The notes under the pieces are model-generated. The model made no database searches. It worked only from the letters and a program-made list of their open reading frames with translations, and was not told the origin of the DNA. The position numbers were made by a program, and so were the translations under genes. DNA of 64,000 nt from Shinisaurus crocodilurus (taxonomy: Eukaryota; Chordata; Lepidosauria; Squamata; Shinisauridae): positions 37,097,075 through 37,161,074 of the forward strand of contig CM037876.1 in NCBI GenBank assembly GCA_021292165.1, read 5' to 3'. Position 1 is the stretch's first letter. The number at the start of each line of letters is the position of its first letter. Positions 1 to 11,687 of this stretch are shown here, in pieces.

Positions 1-99
1 CATCAGTGGCCCCTCCTTTATTGAATGCCCTTCCCGCAGAGGCTCACCAGGCACCTACCTTAATTTATTATATTTATATACCGCCTTATAACAAAATGT

Positions 100-350
100 T
101 CTCAGTGTTCTCATAGTATAATGCATTTTTGGTGCCAGGCAAATACTTTTTTATTCTTCCAGGCTTTTCTAAATCTGACATTTTAACTTTGTAGTGTGCT
201 TTGTTTCAACGCAGCTGTTTTACTCTCTGAAATGTCAAATGTTTGTTTTAGCTGCTGCTGGATATTATTTTGTCATGATTGTTTTGTTTCTAGTGCTGCT
301 TTATTGAATTGTGTTTTTGTGGTTTTAAACTGTTTTAATATGTTTGTATC
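100..350 (+). mobile_element. L2-like LINE, 3'-end remnant
   Basis: A short stretch reads like the last residues of an L2 ORF2 (an arginine-rich Q-A-K/N-x-F-L-F block) and is followed by a T-rich tail of TGTTTTA/TTTTGT runs. The same order, 'ggcgccagg' then a T-rich 3' UTR, is seen in the better preserved L2 at about 55,015-55,270. The element is heavily decayed and only its 3' end remains. Assignment rests on this internal comparison. Confidence 0.4.
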
Positions 351-990
351 CAGAAAACAACAGTTATTGGGTATCTGCTAAGAACATAAGAATAGATTTT
401 TTAAAAATTAGTAATACACGATAAAGAAATAGCATTTCTTTGAAATAGCTCTCAAAATGTGGTCCCCACCCCCAATATTATTTGCTCTATGTCCTACAAT
501 AGAGATAGTTGAGCATAGCAATACAATTCATGATGTGGATCTGAAGGTTTAGGGCACAATCAACTGCCATTAACATATTCCCACTGATGTCAGTAGGAGT
601 TGGACCAGACCTTTACTAAACAATAACAATGCTTGTATTTAAGGACAGAGGGCTTTTTTGCTACCACATTTAACTCCTGCTATGTTTCAATAGAACATTA
701 GTGTGCCACTTTCTGCAAGGAGACAGGACTGAGAATTGTTTGCTGCTAATATTCTCTGCCCGCAAAACCTGAATTCACTTCAATAGGGAATGTTGCAACA
801 AAGATTTTCTTAACATTATTTTTTTTCTCTAGCACATTTCAGTATACAAAGCGTGTTTCAGCTCTGTTTTATCTTTCTAGCCATCCTGTGCACAAGGGCA
901 TGCTGGCAGATTGTGATTTCCCCAAGGCTGAACCAATGAGCTTCACAGACATTTGAATATGGGTACCTCATGTTCATAATCCAGCTCATG
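351..990. other. No gene seen; mostly unique AT-rich DNA
   Basis: No open frame of note. A weak palindromic MITE remnant lies at about 550-615 ('gggcacaatc' followed by 'cccactgatgtcagtaggag'). Nothing else is recognised. Confidence 0.5.
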
Positions 991-1466
991 GATTATGCAT
1001 GGTGTGGACAGAGGTGTACAAAATTATGCATGGTGTGGAGAAAGTGGATTGGGAGATATTTGTCTCCCTCTCTCATAATACTACAAGCCAGAGTCATCAC
1101 ATTAAGGTGATCAGTTGGAGATTCAAGTCAGATCAAAATAACTTCTTCACACAGCACATAGTTAAACTATGGAATTCACTATTACAAGATGGCCACCAAA
1201 TTGGATGGCTTTAAAAGGAGATTGGGCAAATTCCTGGAGAAGGCTATTCATGGCTACTAGTCCTGATGGCTATATGCTACCTCCAGTATCAGAGGCAGTA
1301 TGCCTATGTACACCAGTTGCTAGGGAGCATGGGTAGGAGGGTGCTATTGCATTCATGTCCTGCTTGTGTGTTTCCTGTGGGCAGCTGGTTGGCACTGTGT
1401 GAACTGAATGCTGGACTAGATGGACCATGGTCCGATCCAGTATGGCTCTTATGTTCTCATTCTCTC
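991..1466 (+). mobile_element. CR1-type LINE, 3' terminal fragment
   Basis: Translation of 999-1214 gives a degenerate CR1 C-terminal region (FF-T-x-HIVK-LWNSLLQD), followed by a 3' UTR and the ending 'ggactagatggaccatgg' ... 'tatggctcttatgttct'. This tail matters because the tRNA-headed SINE at 7,233/9,166 ends in a closely similar sequence, so this CR1 lineage is the likely donor of the SINE's reverse-transcription signal. A short duplication ('gattatgcatggtgtgga' / 'attatgcatggtgtggag') sits at its 5' edge. It is 5' truncated and noncoding. Confidence 0.75.
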
Positions 1467-1714
1467 CACATCAACCTGTGTTGGGGCTGAACTGTAGGCA
1501 GCTGTCAGAGTTAGGACCCAGGAGCTGCGCCACAGATGGATGGGTGTCAGAGCTGAGGGATCAAATCAAATGTCACAACTGAGGAGCAAACTGGAATACA
1601 TCAGAGCCAGGAAGATCATTGTTGCCCAGGCAAAGTCTCAGCCCATACAGGAAGCCATTTTATACCTCTTCCTGACTAGGATGGCCCAATGGCCAGCTTG
1701 GATATAATCCAGAG

Positions 1715-1834
1715 CAGTGTTCCCCAACCTGGTACCCTCTAGTTGTGTTCGATTACATCTCCCATAACTTCCCAATGGCCATGCTGGCTGGAGATGATGG
1801 GAGCTGTAGTCCAAAACTTCTGGAAAGGACCAGT
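1715..1834. repeat. Old palindromic MITE ('ccccaacctgg' type)
   Basis: Two arms face each other: 'ccccaacctggtaccctc' on the left and 'ggaaaggaccagtttgtgg' on the right, with inner halves 'acatctcccataac' and 'gggagctgtagtcc'. It belongs to the same class as the perfect palindromes at 38.4 and 44.4 kb but is much more diverged. The flanks show no convincing target duplication. Confidence 0.6.
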
Positions 1835-3181
1835 TTGTGGAAGAGTGGTGCAGAGCTTGAGGACACTTGACTGTCAAGGAAGATGCTTCTAACTGCAATC
1901 CCAGTGGTTCACCACATGAAGCAGCCATGCAGAGCTGAGGGTCCCCAGGACTAGCTCCAGTGGGATCTGACAGCCTGGCCAGTAGAGGAACACCATGCTT
2001 CAAACCAAGTGCCTTTCCACAGGTCTTTTGAGCTTTACAAAACTCTCCTTAGGCTTAGTCGACAAACACAATAATCATGCAATAAGCCAGTAAGTTATCA
2101 AATTGTGTTCTGGGGAACCCTGGAGTTTCTTGGAAGCTTATCAGTGGTTCCTAAAGGGAAATATTAGTAATGGTGCACAAGTCTCCCTGAAAGACAGTCC
2201 ATCCATTACTTAGCTTCAGGGTGCTCCAGGTGCACTCCCATTTCACACAAGGCAATGATAACGGCCAAGAGGCCTAGCCAATGTCTTGCATGAACTGAGT
2301 GTGTTCCCTAGAATACATCCCCAAATCTTCAGTAACTCACAGGGATTCTGTATCAGGCACACAACGCTCCTTGGCAGATGAGACAATAAGGAAAGGATAT
2401 CTTGAACTTCCACTACAGGGCAACTCATAAATTTAATAAATAAAAAGTTGGAAAACTGTTGAAATAAGCTTTCCTCCCCATTAACAAGTGCTGCTTGTAT
2501 ATGATTAAGAGGCTCTATCCGTTATGGTTTACACGTACATCCACTACCCGCCTAAAGAAATCTGACTCAACTACATTAATTGATTACATCTGCATTAGTT
2601 TTCATATGTCTAAAAACAATAATTCTGAAGGGGAGGAAAGCATGTTTTGTTTTTAGATGATGCATGCAAATATTGCAGCTGGAATCATCGTAGAAGAGTC
2701 ACTTTCCCCAACATGGGTAAGAAAGGGAACACCTCTTTCAAGTTAATATCTGCCACCCATTTTTTTCATATGTAAAATATATTTTTTAAATCTGCTATCT
2801 GATTAATTGGAGGCACCTTTTTAATCAATAAAAAGTTGCTTGCTTGTTCTTACTGGATCCCTACTGATAACACATGCTGAAAGTTTCACAGATTTAGAGC
2901 TTTCAGATCATTGCTTTTATGGTTGCAAAGCGATGATATGAATTCACCCTGCCTTGGAAGTATTTTACACTTGCTTCAGATAATCTTCTATACAACATAT
3001 AATTGCACCAATACTCACAACACCATTTATGTATTTATTTGATTTCTACCCCGCCTCTCTACCAAGAAAATGGCATTTAAGGTGCACACATATTTCCCCC
3101 CTCTGGCCATATAAATCCTATTTCCAAATTGAGGCATGACAACTGCAAGCATTTCTGTATCTTTACTTAAAGATAGTCTTC
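1835..3181. other. No gene seen; unique, partly AT-rich DNA
   Basis: No coding or RNA gene recognised. 2,100-2,160 resembles a decayed interspersed repeat ('ggggaaccctggagtttctt'). 2,640-2,880 is AT-rich and contains an octamer-like ATGCAAAT and paired 'gattaattgg' / 'aatcaataaa' sites; this could be regulatory, but nothing proves it. Confidence 0.4.
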
Positions 3182-3184
3182 TAA

Positions 3185-3631
3185 GGGTGCAATCCAATGA
3201 GGCTGCACATAACCATCAGAACTCAGAGGATTATAGGCATCCTATGCATGGTGGGAGGAGCATGGAGGTGAAGGTCACCTCCACGCTCTTCCCTGCCATA
3301 CAAAACACTTAGACAGCCAATTTCAGCCATCTTAAGTGTTCAGCCTCAGAGCAGGCAGGAAAAAGTGTGAGGCATTGCCAGGATACTTTGTATGCTGGTG
3401 GGGCGTGTCTCCTCCCTCTCCACCTCCAAAAGCCTGCCTTCAAGGTTTCTCTTGCTATCTCAGAGCCATAGACAACGCAGTTCTTTCCGCACCGGCTGAA
3501 AGTGGGGGCGGGAACACTCCGAGTTTGGAGTCCCAGCTCCGACCTCGGAGCACATTTCTGAGGTCAGAGCTGGGACTCTGAAACATCCTATAGCCATCTA
3601 AACTCTGGCTAGCGACCATAGGATTGCAATG
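3185..3631. mobile_element. PIF/Harbinger-like nonautonomous element, 447 bp
   Basis: The left end is 'gggtgcaatccaatgaggc' and the right end is 'gcgaccataggattgcaatg', so the termini are inverted GCAATCC(T/A)ATG. TAA flanks both sides (3182-3184 and 3632-3634), the TWA duplication typical of PIF/Harbinger. Inside, 'agtcccagctccgacctcgg' is mirrored by 'ctgaggtcagagctgggact'. A second copy of similar length lies at 61,769-62,587. There is no transposase, so it must have been moved in trans. The superfamily call rests on termini and duplication only. Confidence 0.65.
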
Positions 3632-3634
3632 TAA

Positions 3635-4087
3635 ATCAATTTCATAAAATATAAGTGTGAGAGGGGCCAGAAATATAACATGTTTCTCTTAATTTTGTTC
3701 AAATCTTTTGGTCAGAAAACTAAGTTATCATGTAACAGGCTAGATATAAATAATGTGCTTTAGAAAACATCTTAACGAGCTGACCTGCTGAGTTAGTGAA
3801 CATTCTGTAACAATACTGTAAGTGCTGGAAGAGGGAAAAGTCCATCATTCACAGGCAACCAGGAATTGCATGCAGGCAAGTACATGGATCTTCCATGTAC
3901 ATGCAAGTGAGCGGGAGTGCTCCATCCTCCTCTGTGCCTAGAAACCAAGTGGGCCACTAGAAGAGGGAAGCCCCCTCTTCCATGCCCAGCATAGAACTGC
4001 AGTTCTCTGTCCCTCCTCTACCAGCCCCTAGCAGCCTAGTAAAAATGTCTGAAGGCTAGTAACTATTATGGGTTTATTTACAAGGCT
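3635..4087. other. No gene seen
   Basis: Unique sequence without a recognised feature. A small repeat of 'catggatcttccatgtacatg' character at 3,880-3,905 forms a minor inverted repeat. Confidence 0.45.
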
Positions 4088-4306
4088 GGATTAAATGGCT
4101 GGACTAGGACTGGGGAAACCCGGGTGCAAATCCCCACTCAGTTGTGAAGCTCACTCGGTGATGTTGAGTCAGTCACGATCTCTCAACCTAACTGACATCA
4201 GAGTGTTGTGAGGATCAAATGTGTGTGTGTGTGGTGGAGAGAGAACCATGCATGCTACCTTGAGCTCTTGGAGGAAAGTCAGGATATAAAGGTATTTATT
4301 ATAAAT
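4088..4306 (+). mobile_element. tRNA-headed CORE-like SINE (family S1), decayed
   Basis: The head has 'ctggactaggactgggga' and a B-box-like 'cgggtgcaaatcccc'. The central part has 'gtgttgtgaggatcaaatg', comparable to the CORE/MIR segment, and the tail has 'aggatataaaggtatttatt'. It is the same family as the better copies at 44,142 and 57,450, but more diverged. It is noncoding and was transcribed by RNA polymerase III in its active form. Confidence 0.65.
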
Positions 4307-5307
4307 CATTAAATGTTGATCGGCTGCTATGTGACCGGTTTTGGAACACTTTATGTAGGGCCAAGGCACAGGAGTAGCTGTGTACTGCATGAGGGATGGA
4401 GAGAAAAAGGTGCTGAGTGCCAGGGATCTGTGGCACAGGGCAACAAAGAGGAGGAAGACAAAATGTATCACAGGGAAATTAAGGCCCATGTTGAAACAAT
4501 AAATAAGTAAATAAAGCCAGATTAATAATGTACACAGGGCAGACAAAAAACCACTTGCCACTTCTGCAGGCTGTTCATGTTGCGGCTCCAGTGGGAAGCC
4601 CAGAATGTTCAAATGTGGCATGGCGAGAGAATCTGGCTTTATTTATGCATTGCATTGCCTTCTCAAATGGTTTTTGGTTCTAGCTTGTCACCATCAGGTT
4701 CAATCCCCACAGCTGTCATGTCTTGCCTAGAACTCAGGCATTATGTGTGGGAGCTCAGGCATAGGTGACTGATAAGGAGAGCCTTGGGAGGGGAACAAGC
4801 CTGGGCCTCACTCCAACACACAAGGAAAGCCTGGCCAACCCTCTACAATCTGAGGAGAAGCAGGATATCTGCTCATCAGAAGCTGAAACAAAAACAACTC
4901 CGGCTCGCCTTGAACAGGTGTAGGGCTGGAAACAAAGAGGCTCTTCTTTCATCAAAGGTCAGCCTGACCTCAGAGTTAGTTGCCAAACTCCAGGCAGCAG
5001 GAGGGGCAAGGGCAACTCTGTCCGACTGGCCTTCTTCAGTAGGGTGGGGCATGCCTCCAACCACCCAAAGCCTACTGCCACCACATGTGCAGGGAGAGAC
5101 CTGTAGGCTTGGGTTATTGATCCCTTGCAGGGCCAACAACATGGATTAAAGGCTGGGGAAAGTAGGCAGGGGGCGCGGGACGGGGGGGGGGAGAGAAGAA
5201 ATGGCTCTTTTGTGTTACATCCCCATGTCTTATGAAATGTACACAGACCCACTGGGCATTCAAATTGACAATACAACGGTTTGAAAGTGGATGAGTCTTT
5301 ATAATCC
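4307..5307. other. No gene seen; unassigned sequence
   Basis: Several short open frames exist on both strands, none with recognisable similarity. A G-run with a purine-rich flank lies at 5,170-5,200. The downstream edge is the broken 3' side of the L2 element that begins near 5,308. Confidence 0.4.
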
Positions 5308-6785
5308 ACATAGAGCGCATTGCAGTAATCTAGCTTGGAGATTACCAGAGCATAGGCAACCGAAGCTAGGTTATCCCTGTCAAGATAGGGGAATAGCTGG
5401 GCCACCAGCCAAAGTTGGTAGAAGGCACTCCATACCACTGAGGCCTCAAGTGACATGGATGACTCCAGGAGAACCCCCAAGCTAGGAATGCTCTTTCAGG
5501 GGGAGTGTAACCCCATCCAGAACAGGTTGAGCACCCATCATCTGTTCAGAAGTACCACCCACTAACAGAACCAGTCTTGCCTGGATTGAGCTTCAGTTTA
5601 TTAGTCCTCATCTAGCCCATTGTCGCAACCAGGCACCATTCTCACATCTACAGCCTCACCTGATGAAGATGAAAAAGAGAAATAGAGCTACGTGTCATCA
5701 GCATACTGATGACAGCGCACTACAGAACTCCAGATGACCGCACTCAACAGTTTCTTGTAGATGTTAAATAGCATGGGAGACAAAACCAACCCCTGCAAAA
5801 CCCCATACTGGAGAATCCATGGGGTCGCGCAATATTCCCCCAGCACCACCTTCTGGAGCTGACCATCCATCCAAGTAGGAGCAAAACCACTGCAGTGAAG
5901 TACCTCCCATTCCCAACTCAGGCAATCGCCCCAGAAGGTTGATACTATTGAAAGCCAACACCATGGTCAATGGTAACGAAAACCACTGAAAGATCAAGGA
6001 AAATCAACAAGGTCACACTCCCACATCTCTCTCCCGACATAGGTCATCATACAGGATGACTGTTTCCATGCCAAAACCCAGCCTTACCCACAATTGAAAC
6101 GGATCAAGATAATCAGTCTCATCCAAGAGTGTCTGGAGCTGGTTGGCAACCACCCGCTTAAGGACCTTGCCCAGGAAAGAAACCTTTGCCACTGGGCTAA
6201 AATTATTAAGATTTTCTGGGTCCAGGGAGGGTTTCATCAGGAGTGGTCTCACCACTGCCTCTTTCAGGTGGCCCAGGACCAGTCACTCTCACACAAGGAA
6301 GCATTAATCACCTCCCTGGCCCAGCTGGCTGTTCCTTCCCTGCTAGTTTTTATAAGCCAAGAGGGACAAGAATCCAGTATGGAAGTGGTTGCACGAACCT
6401 GTCCAAACACCTTGTCAGAATCCTCAAGCCAACTGAAACTCATCCAAGAAAACTGGAGAAGGCTGTGCTCTGGGTACCTCACCTGATTCACCTGCTATAA
6501 CACTGGAGTCTAAGTTCCGGTGGATGCAAGAGATTTTGTCCTGGAAGTGCCTCGCAAATGTATTGCAGCGGGCCCCAGACAGATCGACTATATTTAGGGC
6601 CAGCATGTAATAGGCCACAGACAACCCTGAAAAGCTCCACTGGGTTGAAAAATTAGAGGCAGCAAGATGTTTCTTTGCCACCCTCACTGCCCCTGAATAT
6701 ATGTGACCATAGGCACACACCAGTGTTCGATTGCATCCACTAGGAGTTTTTCTCCATCTGCACTCAAGCTGTCTTCTCTGCCATG
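5308..6785 (-). mobile_element. L2 LINE, decayed internal fragment (reverse transcriptase)
   Basis: Read on the minus strand, segments of an L2 ORF2 appear in order from 6,785 to 5,308. First is the region before the reverse transcriptase (LECRWRKTPS, ARHFQDKISCI). The thumb-proximal FSPVAKVSFLGKVLKRVV block follows, then the active-site block RCHQYADDT and finally ISKLDYCNALYV. The frame is broken by several shifts and stops. Both ends are truncated: the 3' UTR is missing and the sequence changes abruptly after LDYCNALYV. It is the same subfamily as the plus-strand L2 at 51,783-55,290. Confidence 0.85.
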
Positions 6786-7232
6786 AAAGATAACACCCAA
6801 ACAAGGCTTATATCAGTACTATATCATTCTATAGGTGTTGCCTCTTACTATGTTGTACTCCAGCTTGCAGACCAAATCCAGCTCCTGAAGCAATTTGGCC
6901 TTCCAGAACCTGACAGGCCAACAAATAAGAAATACTTTGCAATAATAATTTCATAAAACAATCATATGCTTATTTACTTGTAGAAATAAGTTTTATTAAG
7001 TTGAATAATGCCTACCTTCAAAATGTGCGTAGGATTGCACACTTAAGCCTTTGTTAATATAATATTTGGGGGTGGGGGTGGGAGAATGTCTGTTTGAAAA
7101 ATAAGGCAGCCCCTAACAACGCAGATGTTGGCCATCTCTGGTATACACTCTTATAACACAGGAAATGTTGTTTAACTAGACAAGTGGCTTTCAGGAATTA
7201 ACACACTGATAATCTTCTGCAAAGAGGAGAGC
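6786..7232. other. No gene seen; MITE remnant near 7,029-7,050
   Basis: 'gtaggattgcacacttaa' at about 7,029-7,047 is a lone terminus of the GCAATCCTAT MITE group, followed by TTA. The rest is unassigned AT-rich DNA. Confidence 0.45.
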
Positions 7233-7324
7233 CCACCCCAGGGGAAGGACTGTAGCTCAGTGGCAGACCACATGAATTACATGCAAAAGGTCCCAGGTTC
7301 AATCCCCAGCAACTCCAGTCAATG
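7233..7324 (+). mobile_element. tRNA-headed SINE (family S2), 5' half
   Basis: The tRNA-like head has the A-box region 'tgtagctcagtggcagacc' and the B-box 'ggttcaatcccc'. The element stops near 7,324 at a foldback repeat, and its 3' half reappears at about 9,166. The head resembles an elongator tRNA but lacks the fold and length of a functional tRNA gene. Confidence 0.75.
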
Positions 7325-9165
7325 ACCTGGTTTGACAAGACACTAAGCCATGGTGTAGTTTGTTGAAATCTGATTTGTTGTTGTATCTGAACTCATCCCC
7401 ACAAACAATGGTTTGTTAACCATCTACAAACCACAAATAGAAGCCATGGATTGTTGTTGGCTTATGAAGTCTGGCTTGTTTAAACCTTGGCTTGTTGTGA
7501 TGTCTGAACCCAGAACCATGGCTTATCCCTGGCTTGTTTTCCCTGAAATGGAGGTGCCCAGCAAGAGCCATCTGAAAATGAAACTACTCTGAATGCTGGC
7601 AAAATGCGCAGGAGAGAAACAAACCAGAAACAGGGAAAACCAGCCACGGGTTGTTGGCTCATCTGCCAGACTAAAACAACAGATCATGGTTAACATAAAC
7701 TATGGCTTAGACCTGGTTTGCACATGATAATCCACGATGGTAACTAGCCACAATGGGTTGTTGTGTTGTCTGAACCCAGGCTGCTTCCTTCAGGGTAGCT
7801 TATTTTTCAGGAACAAGCCACCCTGACAACCCATGACTTGTTTTATGGATTGTTCATACCACGATGGGTTGTCATATTGTCTGCACCTGGGAGAGCAATT
7901 CATCATGGGTTGTGGGAATTAACTAGCGAGCCGCTCAGCAAGAGTGGCAACTCCCCCTGCCACTCTTCACAATCTCACCTGTGCCACCGCCAGTGACTGT
8001 CTCCCACCAATGCTCAAGAGGCACTTTGGAACCACCTTCACTGGTCCCCCCCCTTTTTTTCCAGTCCCAGAAAATTGCGCAAATGTGTTTGTAATTTTTA
8101 AAAATTATTATTAGTTTTTAAGTCTTTTGCAAGTACACAAGTGCGCTCTTATGGCTGTCCAGTATGTGTAGTCTTGCCTGCTCAATTTCCTTCAATTTTT
8201 CAGCTGTCAAAGGGAGCCCTGAGGGGTAGGCAACATTTTCGGAGCACTTACTATCAGGGAACCACAGTAACCGGAGCAGTAACCACAGCAGTCAACCCAT
8301 AGCAACTAAAGCAGTAACTACAGCAGTCAGGGAACTGCAGTAACTATAGCAGTAACTGTTCTGAACAGGAACAATGAAAAGTGGGGGGAGTTAATATCTC
8401 CTTCTTCTGGAGTAGCTGAAGACTCAGGGAAGTGTTGAAAAGATGGAGGGCACTGAGAAGTGTCAGTTCAACACTTAAAACCGAGAGGATTACGTTGCCA
8501 AGGGAGTGATAATATCCCCACTCCCTTTTGGTGCACTTTCTTTTGCCACTTTCCTCACCTTTACTGGTGCTTTTCAATTGACAACTTGGCAATTGTTCCC
8601 TAGCAACTGTGTGTAAATTAGCCTATATGCAGTCTCACCTTGTAAGTTTCCATGTATGTTACCTATCCACTTCCTTGCTCCCTTTGACAGCTGAAACATA
8701 CAAGGAAATTGACCAGGCAAGACCACATATCAGTTCATGCTAGCAAAAGTCCAAGACGAAGACGACGACGACGAAGAAGAAGAAGAAGAAGAAGAAGAAG
8801 AAGAAGAAGAAGAAGAAGAAGAAGAAGAAGAAGAAGAAGAAGAAGAAGAAGAAGAAGAAGAAGCATAGCAGCACAATTTTCAGGGGCTGAAAAAAAAAAC
8901 CCAATTGAGCATTTTTGAGGCTCTAGGGAAAAAATGGTGGCAAAGAAAAAAGGGTAGCAATTGGACTGGGGAGTGGGAGACAAGATGGGTTTGCCACGAA
9001 GGATGCTGGGATACATGCCGGAGTCGGCTGGAGGACTGAGGGGGAAGGAGGGGGAGAACAAACCATGGTAAACCTGATCTTCTGTTGGGCACACCATGGG
9101 CTGTTCCATGAACAGCCCACACTTTGCAGGGTGGGTGAGCATGACGTGAGAACCTGGCCCATGTT
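7325..9165. repeat. Foldback/MITE cluster inserted in a SINE
   Basis: The cluster has imperfect long inverted arms. 'acctggtttg' starts at about 7,328 and 7,711 face 'gagaacctggcc' near 9,160, and inside there are many copies of CATGG/AACCCA motifs. A clear inner pair is 8,171-8,217 against 8,677-8,723, which match at roughly 40 of 47 positions when one is reversed. No transposase is present. The pattern suggests at least two related foldback elements, one inside the other. Exact termini and target duplication are not resolved. Confidence 0.55.
8755..8862. repeat. (GAA)n / (GAC)n trinucleotide repeat
   Basis: A short GAC-rich start passes into about 95 bases of GAA repeats. It lies within the foldback cluster. 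The poly-arginine and poly-leucine frames it creates are artefacts. Confidence 0.95.
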
Positions 9166-9250
9166 ATATGCGAACACAGCCAATGTAGATAATACTGACG
9201 TAAATGGTCCAATGGGCTGGCTCTGTATAAAGCAACTTCCTGTGTTCTTT
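9166..9250 (+). mobile_element. tRNA-headed SINE (family S2), 3' half
   Basis: The sequence 'gtagataatactgacg' followed by 'ggctggctctgtataaagc' and 'aacttcctgtgttct' matches the S2 3' end seen in outline at 36,400. It continues the SINE interrupted at 7,324. Its last 45 bases resemble the CR1 tail at 1,421-1,464. Confidence 0.7.
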
Positions 9251-10125
9251 CCTAGATGTTTCCAGTTCTTTCAAGGAATCTAGTGACCCTCCAGAGCTTT
9301 GACTCCATTCCATTTTCTATACCATCCTAAAGCATTCTAAAATTAAACCTGAGGTGTTGATTCACTGGGACCCTTTAACAAATTACACAGAGTTACACAT
9401 TGATACACCATGAAGCTGATCCAATATTTGAAGCTGGAAGGAAACAGTGCTGAAGCTCTGATTTCCCACGTGAGGCTAAATAGCAAGAGCATAACATTAT
9501 TGGGATCCCAGCAGGTAAACTTCTGTAGCATATTAAGACACCCAAGGGATTTTATAATGATGGCTGTGGTTTCTTGTTATTAATATAGAACACCTCATTC
9601 TGCATTTTACACGTGCACAGAGCATTTCAGAAACATCAAGAAATTAATCCTCTCTGAAGTAAATATCATCCTTATATTACAGGTAGAGGAGCAGAGCTAG
9701 TTATATGACCTCAAGCAAGGTCACTCAATAAATATGCATAGCATAGTGTAGCTGAAAATACAGAGTTATAAATCATACTGTTAGACATACCACAAAGCAT
9801 CATTGTAGTTGAGTTTACTTGGTGCTCCAGCTTCATAATGAATAATATTTCTATGCTGACACATTACATTTCATGGAACATAGCATGTATTGCCCAGTAA
9901 CTGTGGTACAGTAATGTACTTCAATCATCTAAATGTGGGTTTTGCTGTCACAATATCTAGTGTCTTCATTTTCAATAAAGTAATCTAGTTATCAAAAATA
10001 ATTGCACATAAATGTTTTCAATATACTACTGCATAGTATTAGGACAACCAAACACAATGCTATTGCGATCATGAAAATTTGCTTTGAACCACATCTTGAA
10101 CCCAGTTGGAAAATACCTGATTCAG
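9251..10125. other. Mostly unique AT-rich DNA; possible ancient MIR at 9,575-9,735
   Basis: From 9,575 to 9,735 the order 'aattaatcctc', 'atcatccttatattacag', 'gaggagcagagctagtta' and 'caagcaaggtcactcaa' parallels the CORE region of a MIR SINE. That would be an old insertion shared across amniotes. The match is weak and visual. No gene is seen in the remainder. Confidence 0.4.
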
Positions 10126-10205
10126 GGTGCAATCCTATGCAAGTTTAGACAGAAAAAAAGGTCTACAACTCCCAGCATAACTCAGCCAGCTATGCTGACT
10201 GCACC
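10126..10205. repeat. Half of a palindromic Harbinger-like MITE
   Basis: 'gggtgcaatcctatgcaag', 'tttagacagaaaa' and 'ctacaactcccagcat' match the left arm of the element at 16,810-16,930. The right arm is shortened to 'gctatgctgactgcacc'. Confidence 0.6.
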
Positions 10206-10423
10206 TTTAGTTCCATTCCAGAAGCTCTGTAGGTCTGAGTTTGACCAGTTTACCTAGGGAAACACCTAGGAACCTCAAGAACAAGCTCATTGGAAGAAGG
10301 CAGGGATACAATTTAAAATATAAGCAACCAACACTAAAGAGACAACTGTAAGGTTTCATTTGGTGATAAACATTAAAATTGGGTCTAGGCGTGTAAAATT
10401 GTTCAGTTTTTCCTTTCACTTAG

Positions 10424-10566
10424 GACCGAGGTAGGCAATGTGGTGCCTTCCAGATATTTGGGACTACAATTCCCATTAGCCCTAGTCAGCATGGCCAATG
10501 GTCAGGCATTATGGGAGTTGTGGTCCAAAACATTTGGAAGGCACCAAACCCCAGATTGCCTACTCC
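10424..10566. repeat. Palindromic MITE, diverged
   Basis: Arms 'ggcaatgtggtgccttcc' with 'gactacaattcccattag', and 'atgggagttgtggtcc' with 'ggaaggcaccaaacc', face each other around 'cagcatggccaatggtcagg'. The class is that of the hAT-like palindromes. Confidence 0.65.
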
Positions 10567-11687
10567 TGACTTAGCAGCATGAAGCCCAAACTGCACTGCT
10601 CCTAGCCCTGCAAAGACCTCAGACACTTAAAGAAGCATTAGACACAGCGGAGTAGTGATGGCAGAGCTTATAGGGTCAAAGTGCCTGGCACTGACATCAC
10701 CTGCCACCCCCCACTCTTCTGCTCCCTCTGAGGGTAGTGCAATCCTCACAGTAGCTGGGGGGAATGGATTTTCTCATCAGCAATATTTTGTTCTGAGCTA
10801 TCCCTAATGCAAAGTCTTTTGGGGTGGCTTCATTAGCTTTAGAAAAAACCTGCTCTGGGTGGAGATGAAAACTGCTAGAACTGGTTTGTTGACTTTGAGA
10901 TAAGTTCAAAGTCTCTGGTGCTGGGGGGGGGGGAGAACCTAAAAAATCTTGAGCTGGTGATCTTGTGCTGTTTGGGGACATCTTGTGTCCCCCTTTTTCC
11001 CTTTCTTATGCAATCTCAGGTCTCTCCGGTCAAAGCCCAACATACTAACCGCTACACTGCCCTTTGCCAGCTCTATGACTGTAAGTTTATCCTAATAAAT
11101 TGGGTATTATGCTATGTACTGCTGCAAAAAGCCAGAGGCAGAGGACTGCAGAAAGATATGGAGCAAAGGGTGAAGACAGCAGATGGAGACTAGTCTTACC
11201 AGGAAAGAAAGAAAAACATTAAAGATGGAATAGGTGCACAATACCTTTGGATTGGTTGTTTTTCCTGGCACAGGGAAAAGTATGACCTACCGTACTGATT
11301 TTAAGACACAAAATGTATTCCCATCAAAAAGGCAACCCAAACTCTATGCAGGCTTTACTGCTGCTGTAGCCTGAACCAGAGGTGAAGAAAGGTTCTAAAG
11401 GTCAATGAACTTTTATTCTTCTTGGATTTTCCTTTTCTTGTCTTTCTGAACAGTTGAGTAGAGCTACTGCTTGCGGTTTTGATGGAGTTGTTTTATTTCA
11501 TAGGTTTTAATCATGTTTTACATCATTACTTCTTTATTCATATTGTTTGCTACCTTGGGAGCTTTGGGTAGTTGAAGGTGTGGGATATAAATTAAATTAA
11601 GTAAATGTATACCCCTCCCCCAGTAGCAGAACCTAGAGCAACAGAACGTGGGAGAAGGAGCTGCAATTCCTCCTCCTTTCTCAGTTT
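10567..11687. other. No gene seen
   Basis: No recognisable gene. A poly-G run lies at 10,922-10,931, with unassigned sequence around it. Confidence 0.45.

Noticed and set aside
8709..8918. Poly-arginine (plus) and poly-leucine (minus) open frames
   Set aside because: Both are translations of the GAA/TTC microsatellite and have no gene context.
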